DNA of 64,000 bases. Source: Pseudohoeflea suaedae (GTDB lineage Bacteria; Pseudomonadota; Alphaproteobacteria; Rhizobiales; Rhizobiaceae). Below the pieces are notes generated by a model. The model did not search any database, had not been told where the DNA came from, and worked only from the letters and a program-made list of their open reading frames with translations. A program made the translations under genes and the position numbers. Location of the stretch: contig NZ_SMSI01000001.1 of assembly GCF_004354915.1 (NCBI RefSeq), forward strand, positions 1,178,001 to 1,242,000. Reading direction: 5' to 3'. This document shows positions 46,201-54,700 of this stretch, piece after piece (the stretch's first letter is position 1; each line of letters begins with the position of its first letter).

Positions 46201-46891
46201 CATCCGGACGGGCGCTTCAAGCGGCAAGTTCAGCGTGACGGCCAAGGCGGATGGCGCCGCCGCTGAAATGACCGGGGAACTCTCCGCGCTTGTCGAGATA
46301 GAAGCGCCTTCGCTCGTGCCAGAAGATGACTTCGTGGGTGAGGTCGATCAGCCCCGCCCGGAGGAAGCCGCGCCCGCGTCGCCGCAAGACTGGCTCGATG
46401 AGATGAATGCAGGGCAGGGCGCTGAAGACGAGATCGAGGCGCCCCTCCGGAAGATCGTGGCGAAACCGTCCTCGGGCAATGGAACAGTCGATATCCTGGT
46501 CGCGGAGGACAACGAGGTGAACCAGATCGTCTTCACCCAGATCCTCGAGCAGATGGGGGCCAACTATCTTCTGGTCTCCGACGGTGCGCAGGCAGTCGCC
46601 GCATGGCGCGAGCACCGCCCGTCGATCGTCCTGATGGACGTATCGATGCCGGTGATGAACGGCTACCGCGCGACCGGGACTATCCGTGAGATCGAGCAGG
46701 CCGACCGGTCACTGGGCCATACCCCGATCATCGGCGTGACTGCGCATGCGCTTCCCGGTGACCGCGAACGCTGCATCGATGCAGGAATGGACGACTATCT
46801 TTCCAAGCCGATCAGCCCGGAAAAGCTGGACACCAAGGTTCGCCAATGGCTGCCGCTGGCAATTTCAGAGCGGCTCATCTCCGAAGGCTAG
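43220..46891 (+). CDS. large PAS-domain hybrid histidine kinase with two receiver domains
   Basis: A 1223-aa cytoplasmic hybrid kinase without TM segments. Four PAS-like domains (about residues 8-115, 235-355, 362-480 and 490-615) precede HisKA (NMSHEIRTPMNGVLG, phospho-His near 638), HATPase (NIVGNAVKFT; GTGLGLAITARLL) and two receivers: RILVIDDNAVN...LDYQMPERNG and DILVAEDNEVN...LMDVSMPVMNG, both with Asp and Lys kept. The GTG at 43220 may instead be 43232, which has GGAG upstream. No HPt domain is attached, so it likely passes phosphate to a separate protein. Confidence 0.9.
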   Translation: MEKRVSDGYESNNALDEACAAIGRDPNPAYVKDSELRYVAVNDAYAALWDISPAALVGQQSHQHFEASEHADRDEKERRSLVFGKEQVALFTHPLNNQCYRILIERLRDPDGKPFVCGHFEPVSGARHDDTSVQAGTRSRPAQVSVQADDPDAAAGNDHLLLKSAIEQAGIPMAVEDDRGRLVAASASYLGYRGTFTETDLPLGGRLLKGKASAEEGDGKPATLASVARAVEGVNARLHEALDKIDVGIVLYGPDDKYIYANPALLKLIGDTYEMKPGMSRREILQAAWESQNIPEDRDEWVKSRMGSHHAYGEVFIDKLGNGRWLRMVNQKLADGSTLGLRLDVTELVEREQALTRKETENGLYRAVLEELPIPSFIKDEDSKFVFVNRAFAEFAKTPAETLIGDDGAKVLAKPREPVMETDIEVLETGEPMELEVHIPDDEGRELTYLTRKARFTAVSGEKYLLCSTVNVTNMKDRENELRLARETAESAAGMLGLATGAMVQGMVIVVDGKVSFTNAKFRELLDVPGEVVKPGLEYRDFVQYCADRGDFDSMGREATTKMIIEAAEDRRSYETERCLPNGTWVKIHSQATENNTLVITYTDITDAKNREARLGELLVKAEAADRAKSEFLANMSHEIRTPMNGVLGMAELLARTQLDSRQKTFTDIIAKSGNALLTIINDILDFSKIDAGQLVLENAPFDLRETVEDVAALVSARAMEKDVELIVRADPVLDARVAGDVGRMRQVLTNIVGNAVKFTESGHVLVELDGKPVSADRLALTIRVEDTGIGIPEDKLDTVFEKFSQVDASSTRRHEGTGLGLAITARLLDMMGGSISVESTHGEGSVFTVRLEMSRDTDYVPVDRPQIDIKGARILVIDDNAVNREILTEQLAAWGLDGCAASSGDEGEHVLEVARRFGMHVDALILDYQMPERNGAEVARSIRAKYPADELPILMLTSMDIRSAEPDFAALDVQATLMKPARSALLLETLVDAIRTGASSGKFSVTAKADGAAAEMTGELSALVEIEAPSLVPEDDFVGEVDQPRPEEAAPASPQDWLDEMNAGQGAEDEIEAPLRKIVAKPSSGNGTVDILVAEDNEVNQIVFTQILEQMGANYLLVSDGAQAVAAWREHRPSIVLMDVSMPVMNGYRATGTIREIEQADRSLGHTPIIGVTAHALPGDRERCIDAGMDDYLSKPISPEKLDTKVRQWLPLAISERLISEG

Positions 46892-46894
46892 GTT

Positions 46895-47608
46895 TCAGCC
46901 GAGACGACCCGCGCACATTTCCCGCTTGCCGGAGAAGCCGGGCTGCTTGGTCACGATGAAACCCGCGGCAGCGAGATTGCGGCGCACCCAGCCGGCGGAG
47001 GTGTAGGTCGCAAAGGTGCCGCCCGGCTGCGTGTGCCGTGCGATCTCCGCCATCAATTCCGCCGACCACATGTCAGGATTGCGCGATGGCGCGAAGCCGT
47101 CGAGATACCAGGCATCCGCCAGTCCGGTCCAATCGGCTATCCTGTCTTCTGCAGCGCCGACGCAGATGGTGAGCGAAACGGTTCCGAATACGAGCGTGAT
47201 ATCGGCCTCGGGGCCCGTTTCCGGCCAGGCCCGCGCAAGCGCGTCGGCTTCCCCGGCGACTTCCGGCCAGACTGACAGTGCACGCGTGATATCCGTCCGC
47301 GTCATCGGATAACGCTCGAAACTGACGAAACGAAGCGATGCCGGGGCGTCAAGCAGCTTCCAATGCCGCCATGTCTCGACGAAGTTCAGACCGGTCCCGA
47401 AACCTGTCTCGCCGATCGTGAATTCGCTTGTGTCCGGCCAGCGGTCAGGCAGGCGGTTTCCCGCGATGAAGACGTGGGCGCATTCCTGCCGCCCGTCGGC
47501 CCGGGAGTAAAAATGGTCGCCAAAAAGCGGCGAATAGGGCATATCGCCCTCATGCCATTCGATGCCGAACGGGGCAGCCCCGTCCTTCTTTCCGGAATTC
47601 TCGCTCAT
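46895..47608 (-). CDS. mnmD: tRNA 5-methylaminomethyl-2-thiouridine methyltransferase MnmD
   Basis: A 237-aa protein homologous to the methyltransferase half of MnmC. Motif GETGFGTGLNFVETW is the SAM-binding site, and YLDGFAPSRNPDMW is the family signature. It completes mnm5s2U34 in the wobble position of certain tRNAs. The gene converges 3 nt from the hybrid kinase, and its start codon overlaps head to head with an FAD oxidoreductase. Confidence 0.93.
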   Translation of the reverse strand: MSENSGKKDGAAPFGIEWHEGDMPYSPLFGDHFYSRADGRQECAHVFIAGNRLPDRWPDTSEFTIGETGFGTGLNFVETWRHWKLLDAPASLRFVSFERYPMTRTDITRALSVWPEVAGEADALARAWPETGPEADITLVFGTVSLTICVGAAEDRIADWTGLADAWYLDGFAPSRNPDMWSAELMAEIARHTQPGGTFATYTSAGWVRRNLAAAGFIVTKQPGFSGKREMCAGRLG

Positions 47609-48806
47609 GCCGCAAGCCGATAACCAGCTTGCGCCCGGCGGTCAATCGACCGCCGACCTCGTCGTCATCGGCGGCGGGGTTGCGGGACTGTGGACGTCAC
47701 TCAAGGCCTTGCGTGCCGGTCTCTCCGTCATCCTCGTCGAAAAGTCGGGGCTGGCGGCGGGCGCCAGCGGTGGTTTCATGGGTGCGCTCATGCCGCACAT
47801 GCCGGAGCGCTGGGATGACAAGAAGCAGTTCCAGTACGAGGCTCTCTGTGCGCTTGAGAGCGAAGCCGCGCGGCTTGAAGACGAAACCGGTCTGCCTGTC
47901 CATTATCGCCGCGTGGGGCGCCTGACCCCCTTGTTCTCGGAGCGCCAGAGGATGCAGGCGGAAGCCCGGATCGAGGCGGCAAGGCCGGTCTGGAACGGGC
48001 GCTTTGCCTACAGTCTCCCGGCGCTCGAGGACCATGCCGCATGGCTCGACCCCGACGCGGCGCCGTTCGGAGCGGTTTATGACGATCTGTCCGCCCGCGT
48101 TTCGCCTTCTCATCTGCTCGGCGCCCTGGACGCGGCATCCTCCGCCAACGCGCAATTCCGGATGGTGAAGGGTGAAGCGGCAGCCATCGATAGCGACGTC
48201 GCATCTCTTGAACTGACTGATGGTTCGGTCGTTTCCTTCGGCAATCTGGTCATCGCCGCGGGCCTCGGCGCATTTCCGTTGATCGAGAGCCTGACAGGCT
48301 GTCCAGGCGGTTCGCTCGGCAATCCGGTCAAGGGGCAGGCGGCGTTGTTCGCAGTCAAATCTCTTCCCGCGCTGGCCGATGACCTGCCGGTCATTTTCGG
48401 CGACGGCACCTATGTGATCGCCCATGGCGATGGAACGCTTGCGGTTGGCGCGACGAGCGAGACGGAATTTCTCGACCCTTTCACGACGGATGAGAAGCTC
48501 GATGCGGTGATGGAAAAGGCCAGACGTCTCTCGCCGGCCTTGGCAAACGCCAGGCTGGTAGAGCGCTGGGCCAATCTCCGGCCCCGTCCGGCAGGGCGTG
48601 ACCCGATGCTCGGCCAAGTGCCCGGCTGCCCGAACGTGTATGCCGTCGCCGGTGGCTACAAGATTACCTTCGGCATCGCCCATTACATGGCGGATGCGGT
48701 ACTGGCTTCGATAACCGGAGGCCATGGGCCTGCCATTCCGCCAACATTCCTGCCCGAGGCCCATATCGCGAAATCGAAATCGCGGCTTGCCAAAAACCAT
48801 GCCTGA
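47607..48806 (+). CDS. FAD-dependent oxidoreductase, possible MnmC oxidase half
   Basis: A 399-aa DAO-family flavoprotein with a GGGVAGLWTSLKALRAGLSV Rossmann motif, GASGGFMGALMPHMPERWDD after it, and a C-terminal AVAGGYKITFGIAHYMAD. The fold and length match the oxidase half of MnmC (cmnm5 to nm5 step) as well as glycine-oxidase-like enzymes. The head-to-head location with mnmD supports the MnmC reading. The start at 47607 shares the CATG with mnmD; a longer frame from 47562 would overlap it by 47 nt. Confidence 0.68.
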   Translation: MPQADNQLAPGGQSTADLVVIGGGVAGLWTSLKALRAGLSVILVEKSGLAAGASGGFMGALMPHMPERWDDKKQFQYEALCALESEAARLEDETGLPVHYRRVGRLTPLFSERQRMQAEARIEAARPVWNGRFAYSLPALEDHAAWLDPDAAPFGAVYDDLSARVSPSHLLGALDAASSANAQFRMVKGEAAAIDSDVASLELTDGSVVSFGNLVIAAGLGAFPLIESLTGCPGGSLGNPVKGQAALFAVKSLPALADDLPVIFGDGTYVIAHGDGTLAVGATSETEFLDPFTTDEKLDAVMEKARRLSPALANARLVERWANLRPRPAGRDPMLGQVPGCPNVYAVAGGYKITFGIAHYMADAVLASITGGHGPAIPPTFLPEAHIAKSKSRLAKNHA

Positions 48807-48876
48807 AGTCATTGGCCGCACTCGACTTTATGCCGTGCGCTGCTAGTCTCGCCTGGTATTGAGGCAGGGACATTTC

Positions 48877-49791
48877 ATGACGAACGACACTTATCCGCGC
48901 GATCTTGTCGGCTATGGCCGCGAGGTCCCCTTCGCAGATTGGCCGAACGGCGCACATCTCGCCGTTCAGTTTGTGCTCAACTACGAGGAAGGCGGCGAAA
49001 GCAATATCCTCGATGGCGACCCCGCATCGGAATCGCTGCTGTCGGAGATCGTCGGCGCGCAGCCATGGCCGGGGCAGCGCAATCTCAACATGGAATCGAT
49101 CTATGAATACGGTTCGCGCGCCGGCTTCTGGCGGCTGTGGCGGATGTTCACCGAGCGCAACATGACGCTGACCGTCTACGGTGTGGCACTCGCCATGGCG
49201 CGCAATCCCGAAGCCGTGGCGGCCATGAAGGAAGCCGACTGGGAAATCGCCAGTCACGGTCTGCGCTGGCTGGAGTACAAGGACTTCGCCGAGGAGGAAG
49301 AGCGCCGTCACATCGCCGAATGCGTGCGCCTCCATACCGAGGCCACCGGCTCGCGTCCGCTCGGCATCTATCAGGGCAAGCCCTCCGCCAATACGCTGAA
49401 ACTGGTGATGGAAGAGGGCGGCTTCGTCTATTCGGCCGATTCCTACGCCGATGAACTGCCCTATTACGTTGACGGTCCAAACGGGCCGCATCTGATCGTG
49501 CCCTATACGCTCGACGCCAACGACATGCGCTTTGCCACTCCACAGGGTTTCAACTCGGGCGACCAGTTCTACGCCTATCTCAAGGACAGTTTCGACGTGC
49601 TGATGGCCGAAGGGGCCGCAGGCAGCCCCAAGATGATGTCGATCGGCCTTCACTGCCGTCTGGTCGGACGTCCCGGCCGCGCGGCTGCCCTTGCGCGTTT
49701 CCTCGATTATGTGGCGTCGCATGACAAGGCATGGGTCTGCCGCCGCATCGATATCGCCAATCACTGGCTCACCCGGCACCCGCCGAAATAG
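48877..49791 (+). CDS. puuE: allantoinase PuuE
   Basis: A 304-aa NodB-like metal-independent allantoinase (VQFVLNYEEGGESNILDGD, RNLNMESIYEYGSRAGFWR, SHGLRWLEYKDF). It hydrolyses allantoin to allantoate. GAGGCAGGGA precedes ATG 48877. It heads a run with the OHCU decarboxylase, ureidoglycolate lyase and HIU hydrolase genes, all of purine breakdown. Confidence 0.93.
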   Translation: MTNDTYPRDLVGYGREVPFADWPNGAHLAVQFVLNYEEGGESNILDGDPASESLLSEIVGAQPWPGQRNLNMESIYEYGSRAGFWRLWRMFTERNMTLTVYGVALAMARNPEAVAAMKEADWEIASHGLRWLEYKDFAEEEERRHIAECVRLHTEATGSRPLGIYQGKPSANTLKLVMEEGGFVYSADSYADELPYYVDGPNGPHLIVPYTLDANDMRFATPQGFNSGDQFYAYLKDSFDVLMAEGAAGSPKMMSIGLHCRLVGRPGRAAALARFLDYVASHDKAWVCRRIDIANHWLTRHPPK

Positions 49792-49894
49792 CCGATCTCG
49801 ATTGTGAACAACCGGAATGCCTGCGTGAATTCGGTAGCCTGATGAGGCTACAGCTTTGCATGTGAAGGTGAAACGGCCCAGACGGAGACCAGCC

Positions 49895-50395
49895 ATGACC
49901 CGAGAGGAATTTGTCGAGCAGTTCGGCGGCGTGTTCGAACACTCGCCCTGGATCGCCGAACGTGCCTGGGATCACGATCGCATCGATGACCCCTTGACGA
50001 GTGTCGGCGTCCACGAAGCCATGTGCGCGGAATTTAGGACCGCAAGCCGCAAGGCGCGTACGGAGGTGCTGCGGGCGCACCCGGACCTGGCCGGACGCCT
50101 GGCGCTCGCAAACCAGCTCACCGCCTCGTCCAGGGCAGAGCAGGCCGGCGCCGGTCTCGACCGGCTGACGCCCGAAGAGCTGGAACGGTTCACCGAGCTC
50201 AATCAGCGCTACATGGAAAAATTCGGATTTCCCTTCATCATCGCGGTCAGGGGGCATGACAAGACCTCCATCCTCGAAGCTTTCGAGGAGCGCGTGACCC
50301 ATTCCGAGGACGACGAGTTCGACGTCGCCTGCGGCCAGGTCGAGCGCATCGCCGGGTTCCGTATCGCCGACATGATCAAGGGAGACGCTGCGTGA
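49895..50395 (+). CDS. uraD: 2-oxo-4-hydroxy-4-carboxy-5-ureidoimidazoline decarboxylase
   Basis: A 166-aa OHCU decarboxylase that forms S-allantoin. Typical motifs FVEQFGGVFEHSPWIAERAW and LRAHPDLAGRLA occur, plus FGFPFIIAVRGHDK. GGAGA precedes the ATG at 49895. Its end overlaps the GTG start of allA. Confidence 0.95.
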   Translation: MTREEFVEQFGGVFEHSPWIAERAWDHDRIDDPLTSVGVHEAMCAEFRTASRKARTEVLRAHPDLAGRLALANQLTASSRAEQAGAGLDRLTPEELERFTELNQRYMEKFGFPFIIAVRGHDKTSILEAFEERVTHSEDDEFDVACGQVERIAGFRIADMIKGDAA

Positions 50396-50883
50396 CGGCC
50401 CTCGTCTGCGAACCCATCGGCAGGGAGGTATTCGCGCCTTTCGGCGAGGTGATGACCATCGAGGGCGCCGAACTGCGCATGATCAATGGCGGCACGACCG
50501 AACGCTTTCATGCACTGGCGACGGCCGATACCGAAACGGAGGACGGCAGGACTATCGTCTCGCTGTTTCGCGGGCAACCACGCCGGTTTCCGTACCGGGT
50601 CGGCATGATGGAGCGACACCCGCTCGGCAGTCAGGCCTTTTTCCCTGTCACGGGCGGGGACTGGATCGCGGTCGTGGCCGGCGACGAGAGCGGCAGACCC
50701 GGCGCGCCGCGCGCCTTTGTCGTCCCGGGCAATGTCGGCCTGCAATATGGTCGGAATGTCTGGCACCATCCGCTGATCGCCGTCGGTAGGGTGAGCGACT
50801 TTCTGGTCGTGGACCGCGAAGGACCGGGCAACAATCTGGAAGAGGCCGATTATCCGGCCCCCTATATTCTGACAGCACCGTGA
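50392..50883 (+). CDS. allA: ureidoglycolate lyase
   Basis: A 163-aa AllA enzyme splitting ureidoglycolate into glyoxylate and urea ([15 protein letters not shown] and [16 protein letters not shown] with metal or substrate His). It overlaps uraD by 4 nt (GTGA). The urea can then be consumed by the urease encoded at 29-38 kb. Confidence 0.94.
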   Translation: MTALVCEPIGREVFAPFGEVMTIEGAELRMINGGTTERFHALATADTETEDGRTIVSLFRGQPRRFPYRVGMMERHPLGSQAFFPVTGGDWIAVVAGDESGRPGAPRAFVVPGNVGLQYGRNVWHHPLIAVGRVSDFLVVDREGPGNNLEEADYPAPYILTAP

Positions 50884-50894
50884 GGGAGACTGAC

Positions 50895-51269
50895 ATGACG
50901 AACGTCAAGCAGGGCGAAGGCCGCCTGACCACCCACGTTCTCGACACCGCGAGCGGCCAGCCCGCGTCGGGCATGCAGATCGAGCTTTTTCGTCTGGAGA
51001 ACGGCGAATGGGTCTCGATCCGGTCGGTTGTGACCAACTATGATGGCCGCGTGGACGGCGCATTGCTGCTCGGCATGGAAATGCGTGCGGGCACCTACCG
51101 CCTGGTATTCCATGCTGGCGATTATTTCCGCGAGAACGGCGTAACACTACCGGATCCGGCTTTTCTCGACGTCATCCCGATCCGCTTCGGGATCGCCGAT
51201 TCACAGAGCCACTATCACGTGCCGCTGCTCGTCTCGCCCTACAGCTATTCCACCTATCGTGGCAGCTGA
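50895..51269 (+). CDS. uraH: 5-hydroxyisourate hydrolase
   Basis: A 124-aa transthyretin-like HIU hydrolase. The N-terminal [14 protein letters not shown] and the C-terminal [19 protein letters not shown] signatures are intact. It acts between urate hydroxylation and OHCU decarboxylation. The ATG at 50895 follows AGGGAGA. Confidence 0.96.
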   Translation: MTNVKQGEGRLTTHVLDTASGQPASGMQIELFRLENGEWVSIRSVVTNYDGRVDGALLLGMEMRAGTYRLVFHAGDYFRENGVTLPDPAFLDVIPIRFGIADSQSHYHVPLLVSPYSYSTYRGS

Positions 51270-51453
51270 GGCAGGTTCGACTGAAATTTCATGGCCAGAA
51301 AAAGCAAAAGCCGCGTGGCAGTACATCCGTGCACACGCGACCCTAAACAATCCGAAGACTGCTGCTGAAGAACAGCTTGCAACAGCTTGGTTAACAAATG
51401 GTTAAGACGGTTTCGTGACAGAAGGTGATTAGTTCGGCTGAAGCTTCGCCGGC

Positions 51454-51861
51454 TCAGGCCGCCCGATGTCCGACCGTCACCTTCACGCCTCGCTGAAGCG
51501 TATTGGCGACCATGCAGGTCTGTTCCGCCCTTGCGACGAGTTCGGCAGTGTCGCCGCCGTCCTTGCGGGTGCAGTGAACGGAAAGATGCGCTTCCTGTGT
51601 GACGAGCGGCTCGCCGCCGAGTTTCACCGTAACCGTGACTTCCAGCGTATCGACCTCGATCCCGAGGGATTCGGCGGCAAAACGCAGGCTGTTGCAGAAG
51701 CAGCCGCCCATGGCGAGGGCGAGCATTTGTGCGCCGCTGAAGCCGAGCCCGGAGCCGCCGGCCTTGCCTTCGTGCCGATCGATGACGACGGTATGGCCGC
51801 CGGCCCAACCCATGGCCGCTCCCGTTCCCGGAACATTGCGCAGCTCGACCGTGGTTTCCAT
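51454..51861 (-). CDS. OsmC-family peroxidase-like protein
   Basis: A 135-aa OsmC/Ohr-family protein with two Cys placed as in the family (MGGCFCNSLRFAAESLG and ARAEQTCMVANTLQRG). It probably reduces organic hydroperoxides. It lies downstream of guaD on the same strand, 27 nt away. Confidence 0.85.
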   Translation of the reverse strand: METTVELRNVPGTGAAMGWAGGHTVVIDRHEGKAGGSGLGFSGAQMLALAMGGCFCNSLRFAAESLGIEVDTLEVTVTVKLGGEPLVTQEAHLSVHCTRKDGGDTAELVARAEQTCMVANTLQRGVKVTVGHRAA

Positions 51862-51888
51862 GATGTGCCTCTCCTGCCTTGCGGTTCG

Positions 51889-53193
51889 TCAGCGCCGGTC
51901 GGGATGCGAGGCGCGGCCCGCGACATAGACCTCGCGGATGGAACGGTCGTCGCCCATGGTCTGCAGGAGGAACAGTTCCTCCTCGAGGGATCCCACCGTT
52001 TCCTTTCGAATGGCCATTGTCGGGGTGGATCCGGAATCCAGGACGATGAGATCGGCATCGGTTCCTGCGGCCAGCGTGCCGATCCGCTTTTCGAGCCCCA
52101 GGGCTTCGGCATTGCCGCGCGTCGCCCACCAGAAGCTTTCGATGGGGGAGAGGCGGTTCTTCTGCAATTGCTGGATCTTGTAGGCTTCGTCGAGCGTGCG
52201 CAGCATGGAATAGCTCGTGCCGCCGCCGATATCCGTGGCGACCGCGACCCGCACATTGTGGGCATCGATCCGCTTGAGGTCGAAAAGCCCGGAACCCAGG
52301 AAGAGGTTCGACGTGGGGCAGTGCACGGCAATCGAACCGGCTTCGGCGATCGCGCCCATTTCACGGTCCGAGAGGTGGATGGCGTGCCCCAGAAGCGTCT
52401 TTCTGCCCAGCAGTCCGTAGTGGGCGTAGATGTCGGTATAGTCCTTCGCCTCGGGATAGAGCTTCATCGTGAGCTCGATCTCGGCATCGTTCTCCGACAG
52501 ATGCGTCTGGATGTGCAGGTCAGGGAATTCCCCGGCCAGCGTCTGCGCCATTTCCAACTGTTCCGGCGTCGAGGTGATCGCGAAGCGTGGCGTGATCGCC
52601 ACCAGCGAACGGCCGCGGCCATGCCAGCGCGAGATGAGCTTCTTGGTGTCCTCGTAGCTGCTCTCGGGCGTGTCGGTGAGCTTGCCCGGCGCATTGCGGT
52701 CCATCATCACCTTGCCGCCGATCATCATCAGCTTGCGCTGGCAGGCGGTTTCGAAGAAGGCGTCCGCAGACGCCGGGTGGACCGAACAGAAGGCCGAGGC
52801 GGTCGTGGTGCCGTGCCGCAGCAATTCGTCGAAGAACAGCCCTGCGAAACGCTCCGCATGTTCCCTGCCGGCGAAGCGTTGCTCCTCGACGAAGGTGTAG
52901 GTGTTGAGCCATTCGAGCAGGCTCGCCGCGTAGGAGGAGACGACCTGCATCTGCGGGAAATGGATATGCGGGTCGATGAAGCCCGGCATGATCAGATGCG
53001 GCCGGTGATCGATGACCTCGATATCGTCAGCCGCTTCGCCCCTGATGTCCTGGAAGGTGCCGCAGGAAGCGATCCGTCCCTCCGCTATCAGCAGCGCGCC
53101 GTCTTCCTCGTAGAAATAGCTTGCGGTGTCGGCCCGGTCGGCGGGACGCGATACGAACGACAGAAGCCGTCCGCGAAGTATCTTGGCCGTCAT
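51889..53193 (-). CDS. guaD: guanine deaminase
   Basis: A 434-aa amidohydrolase that turns guanine into xanthine. Zinc-binding PGFIDPHIHFPQMQ, HLSEND, GHAIHLSDREM and ATDIGGGTSYSML motifs. The start at 53193 overlaps the puuD stop (ATGA). It feeds xanthine dehydrogenase. Confidence 0.94.
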   Translation of the reverse strand: MTAKILRGRLLSFVSRPADRADTASYFYEEDGALLIAEGRIASCGTFQDIRGEAADDIEVIDHRPHLIMPGFIDPHIHFPQMQVVSSYAASLLEWLNTYTFVEEQRFAGREHAERFAGLFFDELLRHGTTTASAFCSVHPASADAFFETACQRKLMMIGGKVMMDRNAPGKLTDTPESSYEDTKKLISRWHGRGRSLVAITPRFAITSTPEQLEMAQTLAGEFPDLHIQTHLSENDAEIELTMKLYPEAKDYTDIYAHYGLLGRKTLLGHAIHLSDREMGAIAEAGSIAVHCPTSNLFLGSGLFDLKRIDAHNVRVAVATDIGGGTSYSMLRTLDEAYKIQQLQKNRLSPIESFWWATRGNAEALGLEKRIGTLAAGTDADLIVLDSGSTPTMAIRKETVGSLEEELFLLQTMGDDRSIREVYVAGRASHPDRR

Positions 53194-54428
53194 TGTGCCT
53201 CGCCCGAAACTGCGGATTCGTACCAGGCGACGATCAGCCGGCGTTCCTCGCCGGAAATCATCGTGATGTTGCCTGGCGGCATGGCGTGGGCGCGGCCGGC
53301 CTGGAGGTAGATTTCTCGGGCATGCATGGCAATCTCGTTCGGCGTTTCCAGTTTCACGTTTTTCGGCGCGCGGTGAATGCCTTCCCAGACGGGTTCTGCG
53401 GCATGACACATCGAGCACCGGCTTGTCACTGTTTCCGTGATGGCATCGAAATGGGCGTTCTCTGCAAAGCGGGTGAACCCCGCGGGCAGTGCTGCCGCCT
53501 CGGCGTCTTCATTGACCGGTGCCTGGATGGTCGACAGCCACATGATGCAGATGAACAGGATCGCGGTCGCAAGCCAGGTCCAGTACGGGCTGCCCCGCCG
53601 CGCGTGCCGCGTGTTGAACCAGTGCCTTATCGTCACGCCCATCAGGAAGACCAGGCTCGCGATCACCCAGTTGTACTGAGACGCGAATGCCAGCGGATAA
53701 TGGTTCGACAGCATCAGGAAGAGGACCGGCAGGGTGAGGTAGTTGTTGTGGGTCGAGCGCTGTTTGGCGATCTTGCCGTATTTGGGGTCCGGTGTGCGTC
53801 CGGCGATCAGGTCGGCGACCACGATCTTCTGGTTCGGTATGATGATATGGGCGACATTGGCGGTCATGATCGTGGCGGTAAAGGCACCCAGATGCAGCAG
53901 CGCGGCGCGACCGGTGAACACCTGATTGTAGCCCCAGGCCATGCCGACCAGGATGGCGAACAGGACCAGCATCAACCCGTTCGTATGCTCGCCGATGGGC
54001 GATTTACAGAGCAGATCGTAGACGACCCAGCCGAGGGCGATCGAGCCGAAGGAGATGGCGATCGCGGCCCAGACCGGCAGTTCCATCTTTTCGGGGTCTA
54101 TGAGAAAGAGCTCCGCTCCGGCGTAATAGACAACACAGAGCATCGCGAAGCCGGACAGCCAGGTGGCATAGGATTCCCATTTGAACCAGGTCAGGTGCTC
54201 GGGCATCTCCTTGGGCGCCACCAGATATTTCTGGATATGGTAGAAGCCGCCGCCATGGACCTGCCATTCCTCGCCATGGGCCCCTTCGGGCAGGTCGGGG
54301 CGCTGTCTCAATCCCAGATCGAGCGCGATGAAATAGAATGACGAGCCGATCCATGCGATCGCGGTGATCACATGCAGCCAACGGACGGCGAAGGCCATCC
54401 ATTCCCAGGCAATCGCAAACTCGTACAT
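53190..54428 (-). CDS. puuD: urate hydroxylase PuuD with C-terminal cytochrome c domain
   Basis: A 412-aa inner-membrane protein: about eight helices (residues 10-310) with several His, and a periplasmic C-terminal cytochrome c domain (CSMCH haem site near 345). PuuD replaces soluble urate oxidase in many Rhizobiales. The start at 54428 is used; it is translationally coupled to guaD. Confidence 0.93.
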   Translation of the reverse strand: MYEFAIAWEWMAFAVRWLHVITAIAWIGSSFYFIALDLGLRQRPDLPEGAHGEEWQVHGGGFYHIQKYLVAPKEMPEHLTWFKWESYATWLSGFAMLCVVYYAGAELFLIDPEKMELPVWAAIAISFGSIALGWVVYDLLCKSPIGEHTNGLMLVLFAILVGMAWGYNQVFTGRAALLHLGAFTATIMTANVAHIIIPNQKIVVADLIAGRTPDPKYGKIAKQRSTHNNYLTLPVLFLMLSNHYPLAFASQYNWVIASLVFLMGVTIRHWFNTRHARRGSPYWTWLATAILFICIMWLSTIQAPVNEDAEAAALPAGFTRFAENAHFDAITETVTSRCSMCHAAEPVWEGIHRAPKNVKLETPNEIAMHAREIYLQAGRAHAMPPGNITMISGEERRLIVAWYESAVSGEAQ

Positions 54429-54700
54429 CCGTAATACCCCCAAAGTCCTTGTCATAATCGAAGTGCGTCCGGACACCCCTCCGACCGCTAATATACACAG
54501 CTGCGCCGCATCATGCGCGAGACGCATGCGCTTGGAAAGACCTTCCTTACCGTGCCTCGCGCATGCGGGCCAGCGCCTCTGTGGAGAGAAGGCGGGTTTC
54601 ATAAAAACGATACAAAAGCGTCACCGAACCGAAACAGGGCGGGCCTAGACGGAACGGGCATTTCGACCCTCACTCCCGAACAAGAAATCGGAGAAGCCCA

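Noticed and set aside
51466-53310. 614-codon forward open frame antisense to osmC and guaD
   Set aside because: Both reverse-strand genes have intact catalytic motifs; the forward frame has none.
54598-54640. Pho box before ugpB
   Set aside because: Expected from phosphate control of ugp elsewhere, but only a poor match to the 18-bp Pho box is present.
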